Source: a virus. From it: DNA of 64,000 nucleotides. A program made the translations under genes and the position numbers. The notes beneath the pieces were generated by a model. It was given only the letters and a program-made list of their open reading frames with translations, did not search any database and was not told where the DNA came from. The DNA is taken from positions 62,001 to 126,000 of IMG/VR virus record IMGVR_UViG_3300028558_000001; one strand, 5' to 3'. Positions 47,816 to 55,730 of this stretch are shown in pieces. Numbering within the stretch: position 1 is the stretch's first letter; every line of letters starts with the position of its first letter.

Positions 47816-50566
47816 TTAGGCAAAGCTTCCATAACCAGCGAACAACTTCTTTAGATGAGCGTCAGCGGGGGCAACTTCTGCGGTCTTTTCCTTTTTAGGA
47901 GTTGTTGTATCACTCTTGCTACTTCCAGTAGAAGTTTGGACACTAACCGATGAAGATGATGGAGTAGTTTTTGCTACTTCATTATCTGTAGATATATCGT
48001 CTAATTGTTTACCAGTAGATGGGTCTTGATCTAAAATAGTATTTTTAAATGTATTCTGATTATCAGCATTTAATGGGTCTATTCTAGATGCGTCTCTAAT
48101 ATCAGAATTCATTCTTCCACCAGAATCCCTCAACATTTCACCAACGCTTTTTCTCATTGGTGTTGGAGCGCCAATACTATTACCAAAAGTGTTCTGGTTA
48201 TCAGCACTAGTTAAATCATTATCAGTTGGAGTAATATTATATGGAGGTTTATATTCTACTTGTGAAGGAAGCGGAGTAGCTTCTTCTTCATTTAGTTGAC
48301 TTGGTGGACTTGGATTTGGATTTATACTAGTAGGTATATCTCTTTGACTCCAAGAAATAACTCGGTCCCTTACTTCCTCTGGAACTTTATTAAATTGACT
48401 TGGAGTCATTTTTTGAAGTTGTCTTAATGTAGGATCAGTTTTTAATGGCTTTTGTGGTATTGGTGACTTATAGACACGATCATCACCTTTATCAGAATCA
48501 AGAGAAGCTTTATCTGTTTTTACTACTGGTGCAGCATCTTTAGCTGGTGCATCATCTTTTTTAGCTGGAGCAGGTTCTTCTTTAGGTGTTAAATCAATTT
48601 TTCCTGCATCTTCTATTTTCATATTTTTTAAGTTATTATATAACTCTTCGGGATTAGTCCCTTGCTGAGCAGCCGCAGCCGCGACTTTCGCAAAGTACCC
48701 GCCATCATGTTCGCCACGAAATGATTTAATAAATTCTGCATATGATCTAGAATGTTGTGCTAGAGATACTAAGCTTTTCTGTGCTAAACTACCATACATT
48801 TGACGGTCATGTTCAGTTGCGCCTAACTCACCTTTACCACCATAACCCAATACAGGATCATTTGGATTTCTAAGCATTCTCTGACCTTGATCAATTAATT
48901 TATCAAGGTGTACTTTTTCTGCATCTGATAACTTATCATAATTTTGCTTTTTAAAGTTTTCCCAATACCCCTTTGTAATTTGAATTGGACCATATGCTGA
49001 TGATGATCTTCCCCCATTTTGAGAAGGTGTGACCCTTGTTCTGATGAATCTATTTTCATCAGTTATAGCCCCTGCATTTCCAGTCTCGGCTTTCATAATA
49101 GAACGCATCATTGTATCGGCAGGGGAGCTTACGAATGGACTCTTTGTATTAGGGCTACTTCTATTGTCAGGAGTGGCGTCACCACCACTCTGCTTTTCTC
49201 TCATTCTAGCAGAATAAGCATCTGATTCTTTATTAAATGCATCTTCATCATGAACTTTATCGCCCATACCAAATGCCTTTAACATAGAATCAGCATTTTT
49301 ACCGGCATTAACTCCAGTAGTTGCATTGTTAAATGCATTGCCTAACATTGCACCGCCAAGACCAAGCGCCCCGGCAATACCAAGTACAGTAGCTAATTTA
49401 GATTTAAACTCTTGGAATTTAGTTTCTAGATTTTTCTCACTTTTAGAAACCTTAACAGGCTTACCATCTGCCTCAGTAATATTATGTAGAAGTCTTTCAA
49501 CCTTTTCTTCTGTTTCAGCAATACGTTCTAGGAACTTGTTAGTGATCTTAGCTTCTTTAGGAAGTTCTTGTGCTTCTTTATCTAAGTCTTGTTCTTCGAG
49601 CTTATGAACAATATCTCCATTTGGCTTAATATAAAAATTAGCACTATCAGGACGCATACCATTTGTATTACGGAAGCCAGCCGCCGCAGAAAAACCACCA
49701 GATGATGTAGGCTTTCCAGCAAGAAATTGCTCACGCTCTTTCATTACTTCCTGCATTGTTTTATTATTTTCTTCCAAAACTTTTGCTAGTTTTGTATTTT
49801 CAGTTTTTCTAACAGCTTCAATAAGATCATTTGGCTTAGAACGTTTTACTTCTATATCACGATCTTCTTTTTCGTGTTCTACTCTTCTTTTAGTATTTTT
49901 AGCTACTTGCTGTTTTTGAACTAATTTTGCAACATTATATTGATAATCAGCTTCATCACTGGCTTTATTTAATGCAGTTAATTTGTCTCTATAAGCTTTA
50001 GTATTAAAAGCTCCTTTAATGCCTTTATGTTCTCTACGATGCTCAGAGATTTTTAATTTAGCTGATTTTCTATCAACGTCCATTTTCTGAACGGTTTCAT
50101 ATAAGTCAGATGTTTTGATTCTATCAGCAGCAGCTTCTTCACGTCTTTTAGCGTCTAGTGCTTCTCTAGCTTTTCTGTCTTGTTCTGCTTGTGCATCAAC
50201 TACTTTTTTTATTTCAGCATTACTAAGCTTCGAAGCAGCCGTAGCAGCAGCTTCTAGGTCTCTGATTTTTCTATCAAATGCCTTTTCCATAGCATCAATT
50301 TCTGCTTGGAATTTTTTGCGAGCGTTTTCATCGGCTCTCTGAGCCTTTTCATGAAGGTCTCTTAATTGTCTTTGGGCTGTAGCTAATTGATTATTGAGAG
50401 AACCTAAGTGTCTTTTCTGTTGTTCTTGTTCTCTATCTTGACGGTCAGCTTCACGTTTAGCTTTACGAGCATTAGCATCCATTGCTTTATATACATCTGG
50501 AAATGCTCTCTTTACAAGAAAATTAAAAGGATCGAATCCTGAGTTATTATTTTTATTATCACTCAT
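47816..50566 (-). CDS. Tape-measure/hub protein candidate with lytic transglycosylase domain
   Basis: 916 residues. Residues 30-290 are charged coiled coil (READRQDREQEQQKRHLGSL and similar). Residues 391-410 (LATVLGIAGALGLGGAMLGN) are a membrane-length hydrophobic stretch. Residues about 485-620 look like a lysozyme-fold transglycosylase: SIMKAETGNAGA with catalytic Glu494, then SSAYGPIQITKGYW. The last 250 residues are Pro/Asp/Ser rich and likely disordered. It follows gp26 and a small gene at the place of T4 genes 28-29. I infer a tail-length ruler or hub protein that enters the envelope and opens peptidoglycan, supplying the activity missing from the gp5-like protein. Confidence 0.6.
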   Translation of the reverse strand: MSDNKNNNSGFDPFNFLVKRAFPDVYKAMDANARKAKREADRQDREQEQQKRHLGSLNNQLATAQRQLRDLHEKAQRADENARKKFQAEIDAMEKAFDRKIRDLEAAATAASKLSNAEIKKVVDAQAEQDRKAREALDAKRREEAAADRIKTSDLYETVQKMDVDRKSAKLKISEHRREHKGIKGAFNTKAYRDKLTALNKASDEADYQYNVAKLVQKQQVAKNTKRRVEHEKEDRDIEVKRSKPNDLIEAVRKTENTKLAKVLEENNKTMQEVMKEREQFLAGKPTSSGGFSAAAGFRNTNGMRPDSANFYIKPNGDIVHKLEEQDLDKEAQELPKEAKITNKFLERIAETEEKVERLLHNITEADGKPVKVSKSEKNLETKFQEFKSKLATVLGIAGALGLGGAMLGNAFNNATTGVNAGKNADSMLKAFGMGDKVHDEDAFNKESDAYSARMREKQSGGDATPDNRSSPNTKSPFVSSPADTMMRSIMKAETGNAGAITDENRFIRTRVTPSQNGGRSSSAYGPIQITKGYWENFKKQNYDKLSDAEKVHLDKLIDQGQRMLRNPNDPVLGYGGKGELGATEHDRQMYGSLAQKSLVSLAQHSRSYAEFIKSFRGEHDGGYFAKVAAAAAQQGTNPEELYNNLKNMKIEDAGKIDLTPKEEPAPAKKDDAPAKDAAPVVKTDKASLDSDKGDDRVYKSPIPQKPLKTDPTLRQLQKMTPSQFNKVPEEVRDRVISWSQRDIPTSINPNPSPPSQLNEEEATPLPSQVEYKPPYNITPTDNDLTSADNQNTFGNSIGAPTPMRKSVGEMLRDSGGRMNSDIRDASRIDPLNADNQNTFKNTILDQDPSTGKQLDDISTDNEVAKTTPSSSSVSVQTSTGSSKSDTTTPKKEKTAEVAPADAHLKKLFAGYGSFA

Positions 50567-50600
50567 CTATTGGTTGCTTTCTTTCCTTTTAGTTTTCTTT

Positions 50601-50608
50601 TATTTATA
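50601..50608 (-). promoter_or_regulatory. T4 late promoter TATAAATA ahead of the tape-measure candidate
   Basis: Exact late octamer on the minus strand, 35 bases before the 916-residue gene, just past the stop of the small gene upstream. Confidence 0.65.
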
Positions 50609-50785
50609 TTATTTTGCTGCTTTTTTCCGCCTATCTTCTATTTCTCTCATGGTATTGACTACCATCTGTACATTAATGTCTCGTTCAAAGGGGAACCTGT
50701 TTTCCTGTTCCTCTATGTCCCATCCGTGATGTTGTTTCATTGAATATTCAGTAGTATAATAGTTGCTTAGACTATTATAGCTCAT
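50609..50785 (-). CDS. Small protein coupled to gp26
   Basis: 58 residues starting at ATG 50785, which overlaps the gp26 stop (TATGA). Sequence features: tyrosine-rich start (MSYNSLSNYYTTEY), HHGWDIEEQENRFPFERDINVQM, and a basic helical tail (MREIEDRRKKAAK). The WD-x3-QE-x4-PFERD pattern is one I recall from short proteins after gp26 in T4-like phages. It occupies the place of T4 gene 28/51 and may help hub assembly. Confidence 0.65.
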   Translation of the reverse strand: MSYNSLSNYYTTEYSMKQHHGWDIEEQENRFPFERDINVQMVVNTMREIEDRRKKAAK

Positions 50786-51498
50786 AGAAAGTAAAAAAAA
50801 TCCATAAATGTTGTTAATTCAATTTTACGATCAGTGTCTAGTGAATTCTTATACTTAATGACATGTTCAATGTTTGGAAGATTATTTAGGAAGGTCTGAA
50901 TCTTTTCAAATGCCTTGGCATCTAGATTTTCTTCGATCCATGTAACTACTTCTTCCTTTGGATATGAAGAAGGATCATAAACTGTATCGCCTTCATAAAT
51001 TTTATCAATTGTATTGATAATTAATTCAAATAATGATTCATTAACATCAGTTAAGTTAAGAAACTCTTTATCTTCATATAGAGAAGCGGCAGGATATTTT
51101 AGAGTTACAACAATGTCTTTTGTTACCTGAATCTTCTTATCGACGGTCTCAGGAAAATTGACGTGTAACTCGTCTAGAGGAATTTCAAAGTTATAAACTT
51201 TGTCGTCCATATTGTCCTTGAAGGCAGCTTTGATTTTATTGTTTACGGATGCGGCATATAGCTTGAGATAGATATACTCAAGATCGAAAATAGCGATATT
51301 GTCAACGTTAAAGTCAGTATCAATAGCGCAGTTGTTGACGATCTGCTTTACAGCTAATAGAACATCTGACACATTACCGGCAGTCTTGGCAATGAGAAGA
51401 ATCTTCTCTTCCTTAACTAGGAATGGTCTGAACTTTGCTTTCTTTTTTGTTGAGGGAATATCAATATTAAAAATAGGATGTTTAATCTTAGGAAGCAT
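50782..51498 (-). CDS. 26: Baseplate hub assembly protein gp26
   Basis: 238 residues (T4 gp26 208). The N-terminus LPKIKHPIFNIDIPSTKKKAKFRPFLVKEEKILLIAK is the conserved T4-baseplate family pattern (IPST, FRPFLVKEEK). The remainder is alpha/beta with a C-terminal FMDFFYF. gp26 acts during hub assembly, probably as a chaperone. It is followed by the 58-residue gene and the tape-measure candidate on the same strand. Confidence 0.88.
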   Translation of the reverse strand: MLPKIKHPIFNIDIPSTKKKAKFRPFLVKEEKILLIAKTAGNVSDVLLAVKQIVNNCAIDTDFNVDNIAIFDLEYIYLKLYAASVNNKIKAAFKDNMDDKVYNFEIPLDELHVNFPETVDKKIQVTKDIVVTLKYPAASLYEDKEFLNLTDVNESLFELIINTIDKIYEGDTVYDPSSYPKEEVVTWIEENLDAKAFEKIQTFLNNLPNIEHVIKYKNSLDTDRKIELTTFMDFFYFL

Positions 51499-51516
51499 TA
51501 AATAGAAACTCCAATA

Positions 51517-52092
51517 TTATGTTAATTGCAAACTCCAAGTAAAGTAGGAAATGCCTACAGTTACTTTCATTAAATTAGAACCATTTTCCCAACTTAAAGG
51601 TATTTCTTCTAAGTATGTAGGAAACGCCTTATTTAATGTATGGGTCATGACTGGATTTCCCTCATTTTCAAAAGTCTTAATTGTTATACTAGTTGTATAA
51701 TTGTCTTTATATGCTAATTGAAATGAAGGGATTCCTCCATTATTTATAGTAGAAAATTGAATTATATAGTTTAACCACCCATAAAAGAAGTTGTATATTT
51801 CTCCATTGGCGTCTGAAATAAAGGATATTGTACTATCAGTATATGTTATATTATATGGCATCTTCTGTGCTGGACCGATACCATAAATTAGGTTATCTCC
51901 AGTCTGTATTTTTAATCCCGGTAAAGCAGTATCACATGCCCTAAACGTCATTAGCTTAGCTAGATCAGATGATCCCATTGTAGAAATTTTACCTAACGCC
52001 GCATTAACAGGAATGGACACTTCAAATTTGTTATTTTGAAGTGTTCCATAATTTCCTATATTTTGTTTAAATGCGTTAACGTCAAACGCCAT
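51517..52092 (-). CDS. Tail-tube-fold protein (gp54/gp19 type)
   Basis: 191 residues from ATG 52092; a longer frame to 52182 is shadow coding. The fold pattern follows gp19 and gp54: LQNNKFEVSIPVN, RACDTALPGLKI, YNITYTDSTISFISDANGEIYNFFYGWLNYI and a C-terminal LNKAFPTYLEEIPLSWENGSNLMKVTVGISYFTW. T4 gp54 starts the tube on the baseplate; gp19 forms it. Location next to gp26 favours the initiator (gp54), length favours neither. Its start shares a base with the stop of the coiled-coil gene. Confidence 0.65.
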   Translation of the reverse strand: MAFDVNAFKQNIGNYGTLQNNKFEVSIPVNAALGKISTMGSSDLAKLMTFRACDTALPGLKIQTGDNLIYGIGPAQKMPYNITYTDSTISFISDANGEIYNFFYGWLNYIIQFSTINNGGIPSFQLAYKDNYTTSITIKTFENEGNPVMTHTLNKAFPTYLEEIPLSWENGSNLMKVTVGISYFTWSLQLT

Positions 52093-52544
52093 TAAGGATG
52101 AACTTTCTGTACTAATGTTATAGCGGTATAACCATATTGACCGATCCACATTAATACAGCACCGCCACCAACAGCTAACCAAATATATTTTGTTAGGGAA
52201 TCAAGCTTGCTACCAAGAGAATCAATTTTAGTAGATAATACTTTAATGTCTTCATCTTTCTCGGTTAACTTCTTTTCTACGGTTGCGTAATGATCCTTGA
52301 GCTTATTATCTAGTTCTGTACGGCTTTTATCGAGTGAGTCTCTATAATTATTATTGTTCTGTTCGTGATATGCCAAACGCTGTTCGTGAACTGCTAATAG
52401 ATTAGTTACATTAGATGAAACCTCAGTTAACTTATCTATCGTAATATCCATCTTTTCAACTAGAATAGATATTTGTGCCATGTTTTTTTGAAGCTCCGAT
52501 ACGTCGTCTCGTATTTTTTCTACACGTTCTACTGACACGATCAT
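52092..52544 (-). CDS. Coiled-coil protein with C-terminal membrane anchor
   Basis: 150 residues. Residues 1-115 form a long coiled coil (VEKIRDDVSELQKNMAQISIL, KLTEKDEDIKVLSTKIDSLG); residues 120-142 (YIWLAVGGGAVLMWIGQYGYTAI) are a membrane segment. Such tail-anchored coiled coils are common beside tail genes of phages; a role as holin partner or virion anchor is unknown. ATGA overlap with the 58-residue gene upstream. Confidence 0.65.
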   Translation of the reverse strand: MIVSVERVEKIRDDVSELQKNMAQISILVEKMDITIDKLTEVSSNVTNLLAVHEQRLAYHEQNNNNYRDSLDKSRTELDNKLKDHYATVEKKLTEKDEDIKVLSTKIDSLGSKLDSLTKYIWLAVGGGAVLMWIGQYGYTAITLVQKVHP

Positions 52545-52717
52545 GCCCCTTTTCTTTTTATGATAGAGTAAAGAGGCTTCTTTTTCTTACGGGTGTCTTT
52601 TCCGGGTTCTGCTTGATTTGGAAGGTTAGGATTATTTACACCAATGCCAGCAACGTTTCCGCCGCCCGCACAATTTGTAGGAGTTCCATCCTCCGCTATT
52701 GTTTTTATTTTTGACAT
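52541..52717 (-). CDS. Small conserved protein of T4-like phages
   Basis: 58 residues: MSKIKTIAEDGTPTNCAGGGNVAGIGV, then a Pro/Asn segment and a basic tail (DTRKKKKPLYSIIKRKGA). The xIAEDxxPTNxAGGGxxAGxG pattern recurs, as I remember it, in short proteins of many T4-like phages near tail or neck genes. AAAGGGAAATGGA precedes the ATG, and its TGA overlaps the next start. The Gly-rich turn and basic end suggest it binds another virion part. Function unknown. Confidence 0.65.
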   Translation of the reverse strand: MSKIKTIAEDGTPTNCAGGGNVAGIGVNNPNLPNQAEPGKDTRKKKKPLYSIIKRKGA

Positions 52718-52728
52718 TCCATTTCCCT

Positions 52729-53115
52729 TTATATTTTTCTTAATATGTCTATAATGCCAACGTCCATAGGGACGGCGGCGGTTTCTATATGTACGCCCTT
52801 AATATTATAAACATATTCTGGTAAAATATTTAGAGTTAAGAGAAACGGTTTAATTAACTCTAAATATTTTTCCATTTTTAAAAATATAATTCTACACAAC
52901 GCCTCTGGACCGAAAACATTATTTAGGATAATAAGGTGATTTAGAACTAGACGTTCATCTATTAAACCACTTGTCTTATACTTAGTTAGTGTTTTCTTTA
53001 TGTATTTAATGCGTTTTAAATCATCAAGAAATTCTTCTGTTGAATGACAATGAATATTATCATATTTGTTTGCACAGTATAGAATGAAGTTATCGTCATT
53101 CAATTCAGGTATCAT
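52729..53115 (-). CDS. Conserved phage protein, helical
   Basis: 128 residues. Pattern: NDDNFILYCANKYDN, HSTEEFLDDLKRIKYIKKTLTKY, GLIDERLVLNHLIILNNVFGPEALCRIIFLKMEKYL, IKPFLLTLNILPEYV. This all-helical family is widespread beside tail genes in T4-like phages, without a function. It sits between virion-type genes on a late strand. Confidence 0.65.
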   Translation of the reverse strand: MIPELNDDNFILYCANKYDNIHCHSTEEFLDDLKRIKYIKKTLTKYKTSGLIDERLVLNHLIILNNVFGPEALCRIIFLKMEKYLELIKPFLLTLNILPEYVYNIKGVHIETAAVPMDVGIIDILRKI

Positions 53116-53119
53116 TTAC

Positions 53120-53407
53120 TTAAAATGCTCCTAGAGCTACTCTCTTTAATACATTGTTGGCTACTGCCACATAGAGATAATTTAAATCCATAAAAATAGA
53201 CCCCTGTGAAACAGTGATTGAACTGTTCGCAGGGGTATTAGCAACATTAATTGAATTAGCAGTAGTATAGATATTACTAATTGATATTGTTTCTAACGCA
53301 GGGTTAGAAGGGTTAGCGAGTGAGACTAGAACTAGTCTGTCACTCGTCCCTGCTGTGTTAGCAATTGGTAATTGTGAAAATTTTATAGTATTAGTATTCG
53401 CGCTCAT
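53120..53407 (-). CDS. Small virion-type beta protein
   Basis: 95 residues beginning MSANTNTIKFSQLPIANTAG, with low charge and many Asn/Ser/Thr, ending in YLYVAVANNVLKRVALGAF. Composition matches the structural proteins of this phage. Lies four bases before the next gene. Probably a minor virion or fibre-attachment protein. Confidence 0.58.
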   Translation of the reverse strand: MSANTNTIKFSQLPIANTAGTSDRLVLVSLANPSNPALETISISNIYTTANSINVANTPANSSITVSQGSIFMDLNYLYVAVANNVLKRVALGAF

Positions 53408-53420
53408 GCTACTTTATTCC

Positions 53421-53969
53421 TTATGGAACGTTAGCTGTAGCTTGAATTGTTCCTGCTGCAACTAGTGTTTCATACTGTTTACGTCCTGCGCGACCACCAA
53501 ATGTTAGTGAAAATGCTGCTAGAGTACCGTTTGCTGTACCGCCTGTTGAGTTGGCTACAACTGCTGTTTCAGTACCAAGGAATCCAGAAGATGAACTTGT
53601 TAGTGTAACAGTATTAATAGTACCATTTGCATAGGTAGTAATAGCGCCTAGGGCAGGAGCATTGTTTGTATCATATGATACAACCTTAGCAATGTCTAGA
53701 TTTGAATAACCAGAACCACCATTAGTTACAGTAAACTTAGTGACTGGACCAGTGCCAGTACGGACTAGAACCCAACCATCATGGGACATTTTAAATCCAT
53801 TATTATTTGCTGTAGTTGAATTTGCTGGAAATACACCTACAACTTGGTTCTGTGTAAATGCATCTAGATTTGTATTAGAATACAAAGTATTACCACGCGC
53901 TTTGCTCGTAGCTAGAATGTGATACTTAGGTGCTGAGTTAGCGTTTGCTGTGTTTCCCCAAAGAGACAT
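53421..53969 (-). CDS. Virion protein with GG-x-GY beta module
   Basis: 182 residues, opening MSLWGNTANANSAPKY, a start shared by a virion protein of cyanophage-type genomes (recalled). Residues about 78-92 contain VTKFTVTNGGSGYSN, the same Gly-Gly-x-Gly-Tyr module found in the 7-position protein. The end has FGGRAGRKQYETLVAAGTI. Its start shares a base with the upstream acidic gene's stop. Likely structural. Confidence 0.65.
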   Translation of the reverse strand: MSLWGNTANANSAPKYHILATSKARGNTLYSNTNLDAFTQNQVVGVFPANSTTANNNGFKMSHDGWVLVRTGTGPVTKFTVTNGGSGYSNLDIAKVVSYDTNNAPALGAITTYANGTINTVTLTSSSSGFLGTETAVVANSTGGTANGTLAAFSLTFGGRAGRKQYETLVAAGTIQATANVP

Positions 53970-54319
53970 TATTGATTTCCTTCTGTGTTGTTGATTATTT
54001 TGTCGAAATGAGCAATTTCTGAATCAGAAAAAGTCACATCAATATTTTCACGTACAGAAGATTTCTTCTTTGGCTTTACGGACTTTTCTTTCTTTTCTTT
54101 GTCCTGTAAATTATCATCGTCTTTTTCTTCATTTCCGTCCCCATCGACACCATTAATTTTTGGGTCGGTTTCGACTTCTGTTTTTTCCGTTGGCTTCGTC
54201 TTAACGTCGCCTTCGTCTTTTTCTTCTTTATCAGTATCTTTAGCTTCTACTATCTTAGCGATAGTATTTAGAAAATCTTTTGATACCAATTCTCTAATAT
54301 CTGTAATAAAAATAGACAT
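53969..54319 (-). CDS. Highly charged acidic protein
   Basis: 116 residues. A hydrophobic N-terminal helix (FITDIRELVSKDFLNTIAKIVEA) is followed by about 65 residues of Glu/Asp/Lys repeats (DKEEKDEGDVKTKPTEKTEVE) and a short helix (SEIAHFDKIINNTEG). The composition recalls T4 prohead core proteins such as gp67/gp68, but no sequence match is evident. Two tandem late-type octamers lie upstream. Function unknown. Confidence 0.55.
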   Translation of the reverse strand: MSIFITDIRELVSKDFLNTIAKIVEAKDTDKEEKDEGDVKTKPTEKTEVETDPKINGVDGDGNEEKDDDNLQDKEKKEKSVKPKKKSSVRENIDVTFSDSEIAHFDKIINNTEGNQ

Positions 54320-54344
54320 TTGTTTCCCTATATAATAAAAACTA

Positions 54345-54361
54345 TATTTATTATATTTATT
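54345..54361 (-). promoter_or_regulatory. Tandem late-type octamers AATAAATA
   Basis: Two copies of AATAAATA on the minus strand (54345-54352 and 54354-54361), the nearer one 26 bases before the acidic protein ATG. They probably start the 54.3-50.8 kb late transcript. Confidence 0.45.
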
Positions 54362-54381
54362 GGAATCAAATGCCTATTAAA

Positions 54382-54579
54382 TTAAATAGCAATCTGTTTG
54401 AGGATTTTTCTTGCAGTACCGGGAGCTAGGTTTCCTTCATGTCTTGGGAGGGCGACAATTATACAAAACTCAGGATGAGAGTAGATTTCATGCGGGCCAC
54501 TGTTTCGTTTCAGGGACCATCCCTTTTTATAGAGAAGGGTTTTCATTTCTGATCGGGAGAATTGAATATTAGTTTTCAT
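54382..54579 (-). CDS. hicA: HicA-like mRNA interferase fold, solo
   Basis: 65 residues from ATG 54579 (a longer frame to 54651 overlaps the gene before). HicA layout: SRSEMKTLLYKKGWSLKRNSGPHEIYSHPEFCIIVALPRHEGNLAPGTARKILKQI. It contains the catalytic-type His (GPHEIY) and the PRH...L-x-x-GT-x-x-x-IL-x-Q end. HicA cleaves mRNA and is normally held by HicB. No HicB is next to it. It may be a phage host-shutoff enzyme, an antitoxin decoy or an RNA-binding relic. Confidence 0.75.
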   Translation of the reverse strand: MKTNIQFSRSEMKTLLYKKGWSLKRNSGPHEIYSHPEFCIIVALPRHEGNLAPGTARKILKQIAI

Positions 54580-54580
54580 A

Positions 54581-54793
54581 TCAATTCTCCGTGGAAGGTA
54601 AGCCTTCGACGGTAAAGAACTTTGGAATCCAACCTTCAAATGCCTTACCATCCTTTAGGTTAGAAAGAACTTTGTTTGCGGCAGAATATGTAGGGAAGTT
54701 ACCAAACATGATTTCAGAAGTCTTTTCATAGATAGCGAACTTGTTCTGATTAGTAGTTCTTAACTCATATACGTTTGTTAGGTTGTCCATCAT
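54581..54793 (-). CDS. Hypothetical protein upstream of hicA
   Basis: 70 residues, starting at one of two tandem ATGs (GGGGAAG upstream). Alpha-beta sequence (TNQNKFAIYEKTSEIMFGNFPTYSAANKVLSNL). Not HicB-like: it has no Arc or RNase H-type pattern. Its start overlaps the upstream stop. Function unknown. Confidence 0.55.
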   Translation of the reverse strand: MMDNLTNVYELRTTNQNKFAIYEKTSEIMFGNFPTYSAANKVLSNLKDGKAFEGWIPKFFTVEGLPSTEN

Positions 54794-55101
54794 TCGTCTT
54801 CCCCTGAACGAAAATAAGTATCGGATTCTTTAATCTTATTATAAAGATTTACGATTTCTGTTTGAGTAGAATCATGTATATCTGATAACCAATTAATAAG
54901 TTTATTTCTCTTCTCTACTAAAAGCTGTATTCTCTGATACTCTGCTTCCCTTCGTGTAGCAAAGGTATTAGCGAAAGGGATATAATAACGATTTTCTAAT
55001 TCATCGCCAACTAGGTATTCCTTAGCTTCATATTCTGTTCTAAGCACTTCGTATTTATATAAATCGTAAGTAACATCTGCTATAAACCATACTGTAGACA
55101 T
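54790..55101 (-). CDS. Hypothetical protein, gp41 operon
   Basis: 103 residues: beta-rich N-terminus (VWFIADVTYDLYKYEVLR), helical middle (RREAEYQRIQLLVEKRNKLINWL) and acidic end (FRSGEDE). No family recognised. Overlaps the next gene by four bases. Confidence 0.55.
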   Translation of the reverse strand: MSTVWFIADVTYDLYKYEVLRTEYEAKEYLVGDELENRYYIPFANTFATRREAEYQRIQLLVEKRNKLINWLSDIHDSTQTEIVNLYNKIKESDTYFRSGEDE

Positions 55102-55110
55102 GCTATTCTC

Positions 55111-55533
55111 CTAGTTTAAGTGGATTGTGGGTGGATCGTAGAGAAGTATTCCGGTTTCATTTTCGAACTTTTCTTTATTATCTTCTGGAAGATAGATTGA
55201 TGCTTGTACATACGACCTTTTAAAGTTTCTATTGAAACAATATAGATCGTTCAACCTTCCTCCATTTGTCATCAAAGAAAAACAGAATTCACCAAGAACT
55301 TTCTTTGATAACGATAATTTCTTACCGTCCTGACCAGCATCAGGAGTTACGTAATTCTTACCATTACAAATATGAATTTTTTCAAACATATTGTACTGTT
55401 CACGAAATAACTGAAAAATTCTGGTAATCTTATCAGAGGTAGCTTTCTTTTTATTAAGATAGTCTTTAACCATCATGGTAATATCCATATCATTCAAGTC
55501 TGGTTCAAGAATATCGAATAACGCATCCCACAT
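55111..55533 (-). CDS. Hypothetical protein, gp41 operon
   Basis: 140 residues from ATG 55533, preceded by AAGGAA; a UUG at 55563 is an alternative that would overlap the upstream stop by seven bases. Helical first half (DITMMVKDYLNKKKATSDKITRIFQLF) and beta second half (YVQASIYLPEDNKEKFENETG). No motif recognised. Confidence 0.55.
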   Translation of the reverse strand: MWDALFDILEPDLNDMDITMMVKDYLNKKKATSDKITRIFQLFREQYNMFEKIHICNGKNYVTPDAGQDGKKLSLSKKVLGEFCFSLMTNGGRLNDLYCFNRNFKRSYVQASIYLPEDNKEKFENETGILLYDPPTIHLN

Positions 55534-55556
55534 ATTAAAATATTCCTTAAATCTAT

Positions 55557-55721
55557 TTACCAATGATGCACCACGTTTACTATTAGTATCAAATTAGTGA
55601 CAATGTATACCAATACAATTCCACTTCTTATTAAAGCAACTTTATCGGATTCTGAATGGGAATGAGGCAAAGCCTTGTCTCCAAGGGCTTTGCTCCAATA
55701 ATACCATATATTATCAATCAT
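55557..55721 (-). CDS. Small tail-anchored membrane protein after gp41
   Basis: 54 residues. A polar start (MIDNIWYYWSKALGDKALPHSHSESDKVALIR) leads into a membrane helix (SGIVLVYIVTNLILIVNVV). The pattern DNIWYYWSKALG-x-KA...D-x-VALIR recurs, as I recall, in short membrane proteins of cyanophage-like T4-type genomes. It lies nine bases after gp41. Function unknown. Confidence 0.65.
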   Translation of the reverse strand: MIDNIWYYWSKALGDKALPHSHSESDKVALIRSGIVLVYIVTNLILIVNVVHHW

Positions 55722-55730
55722 ACGTTATTC

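Noticed and set aside
49019-49225. Overlapping plus-strand frames within the tape-measure candidate
   Set aside because: Antisense shadows without initiation signals.
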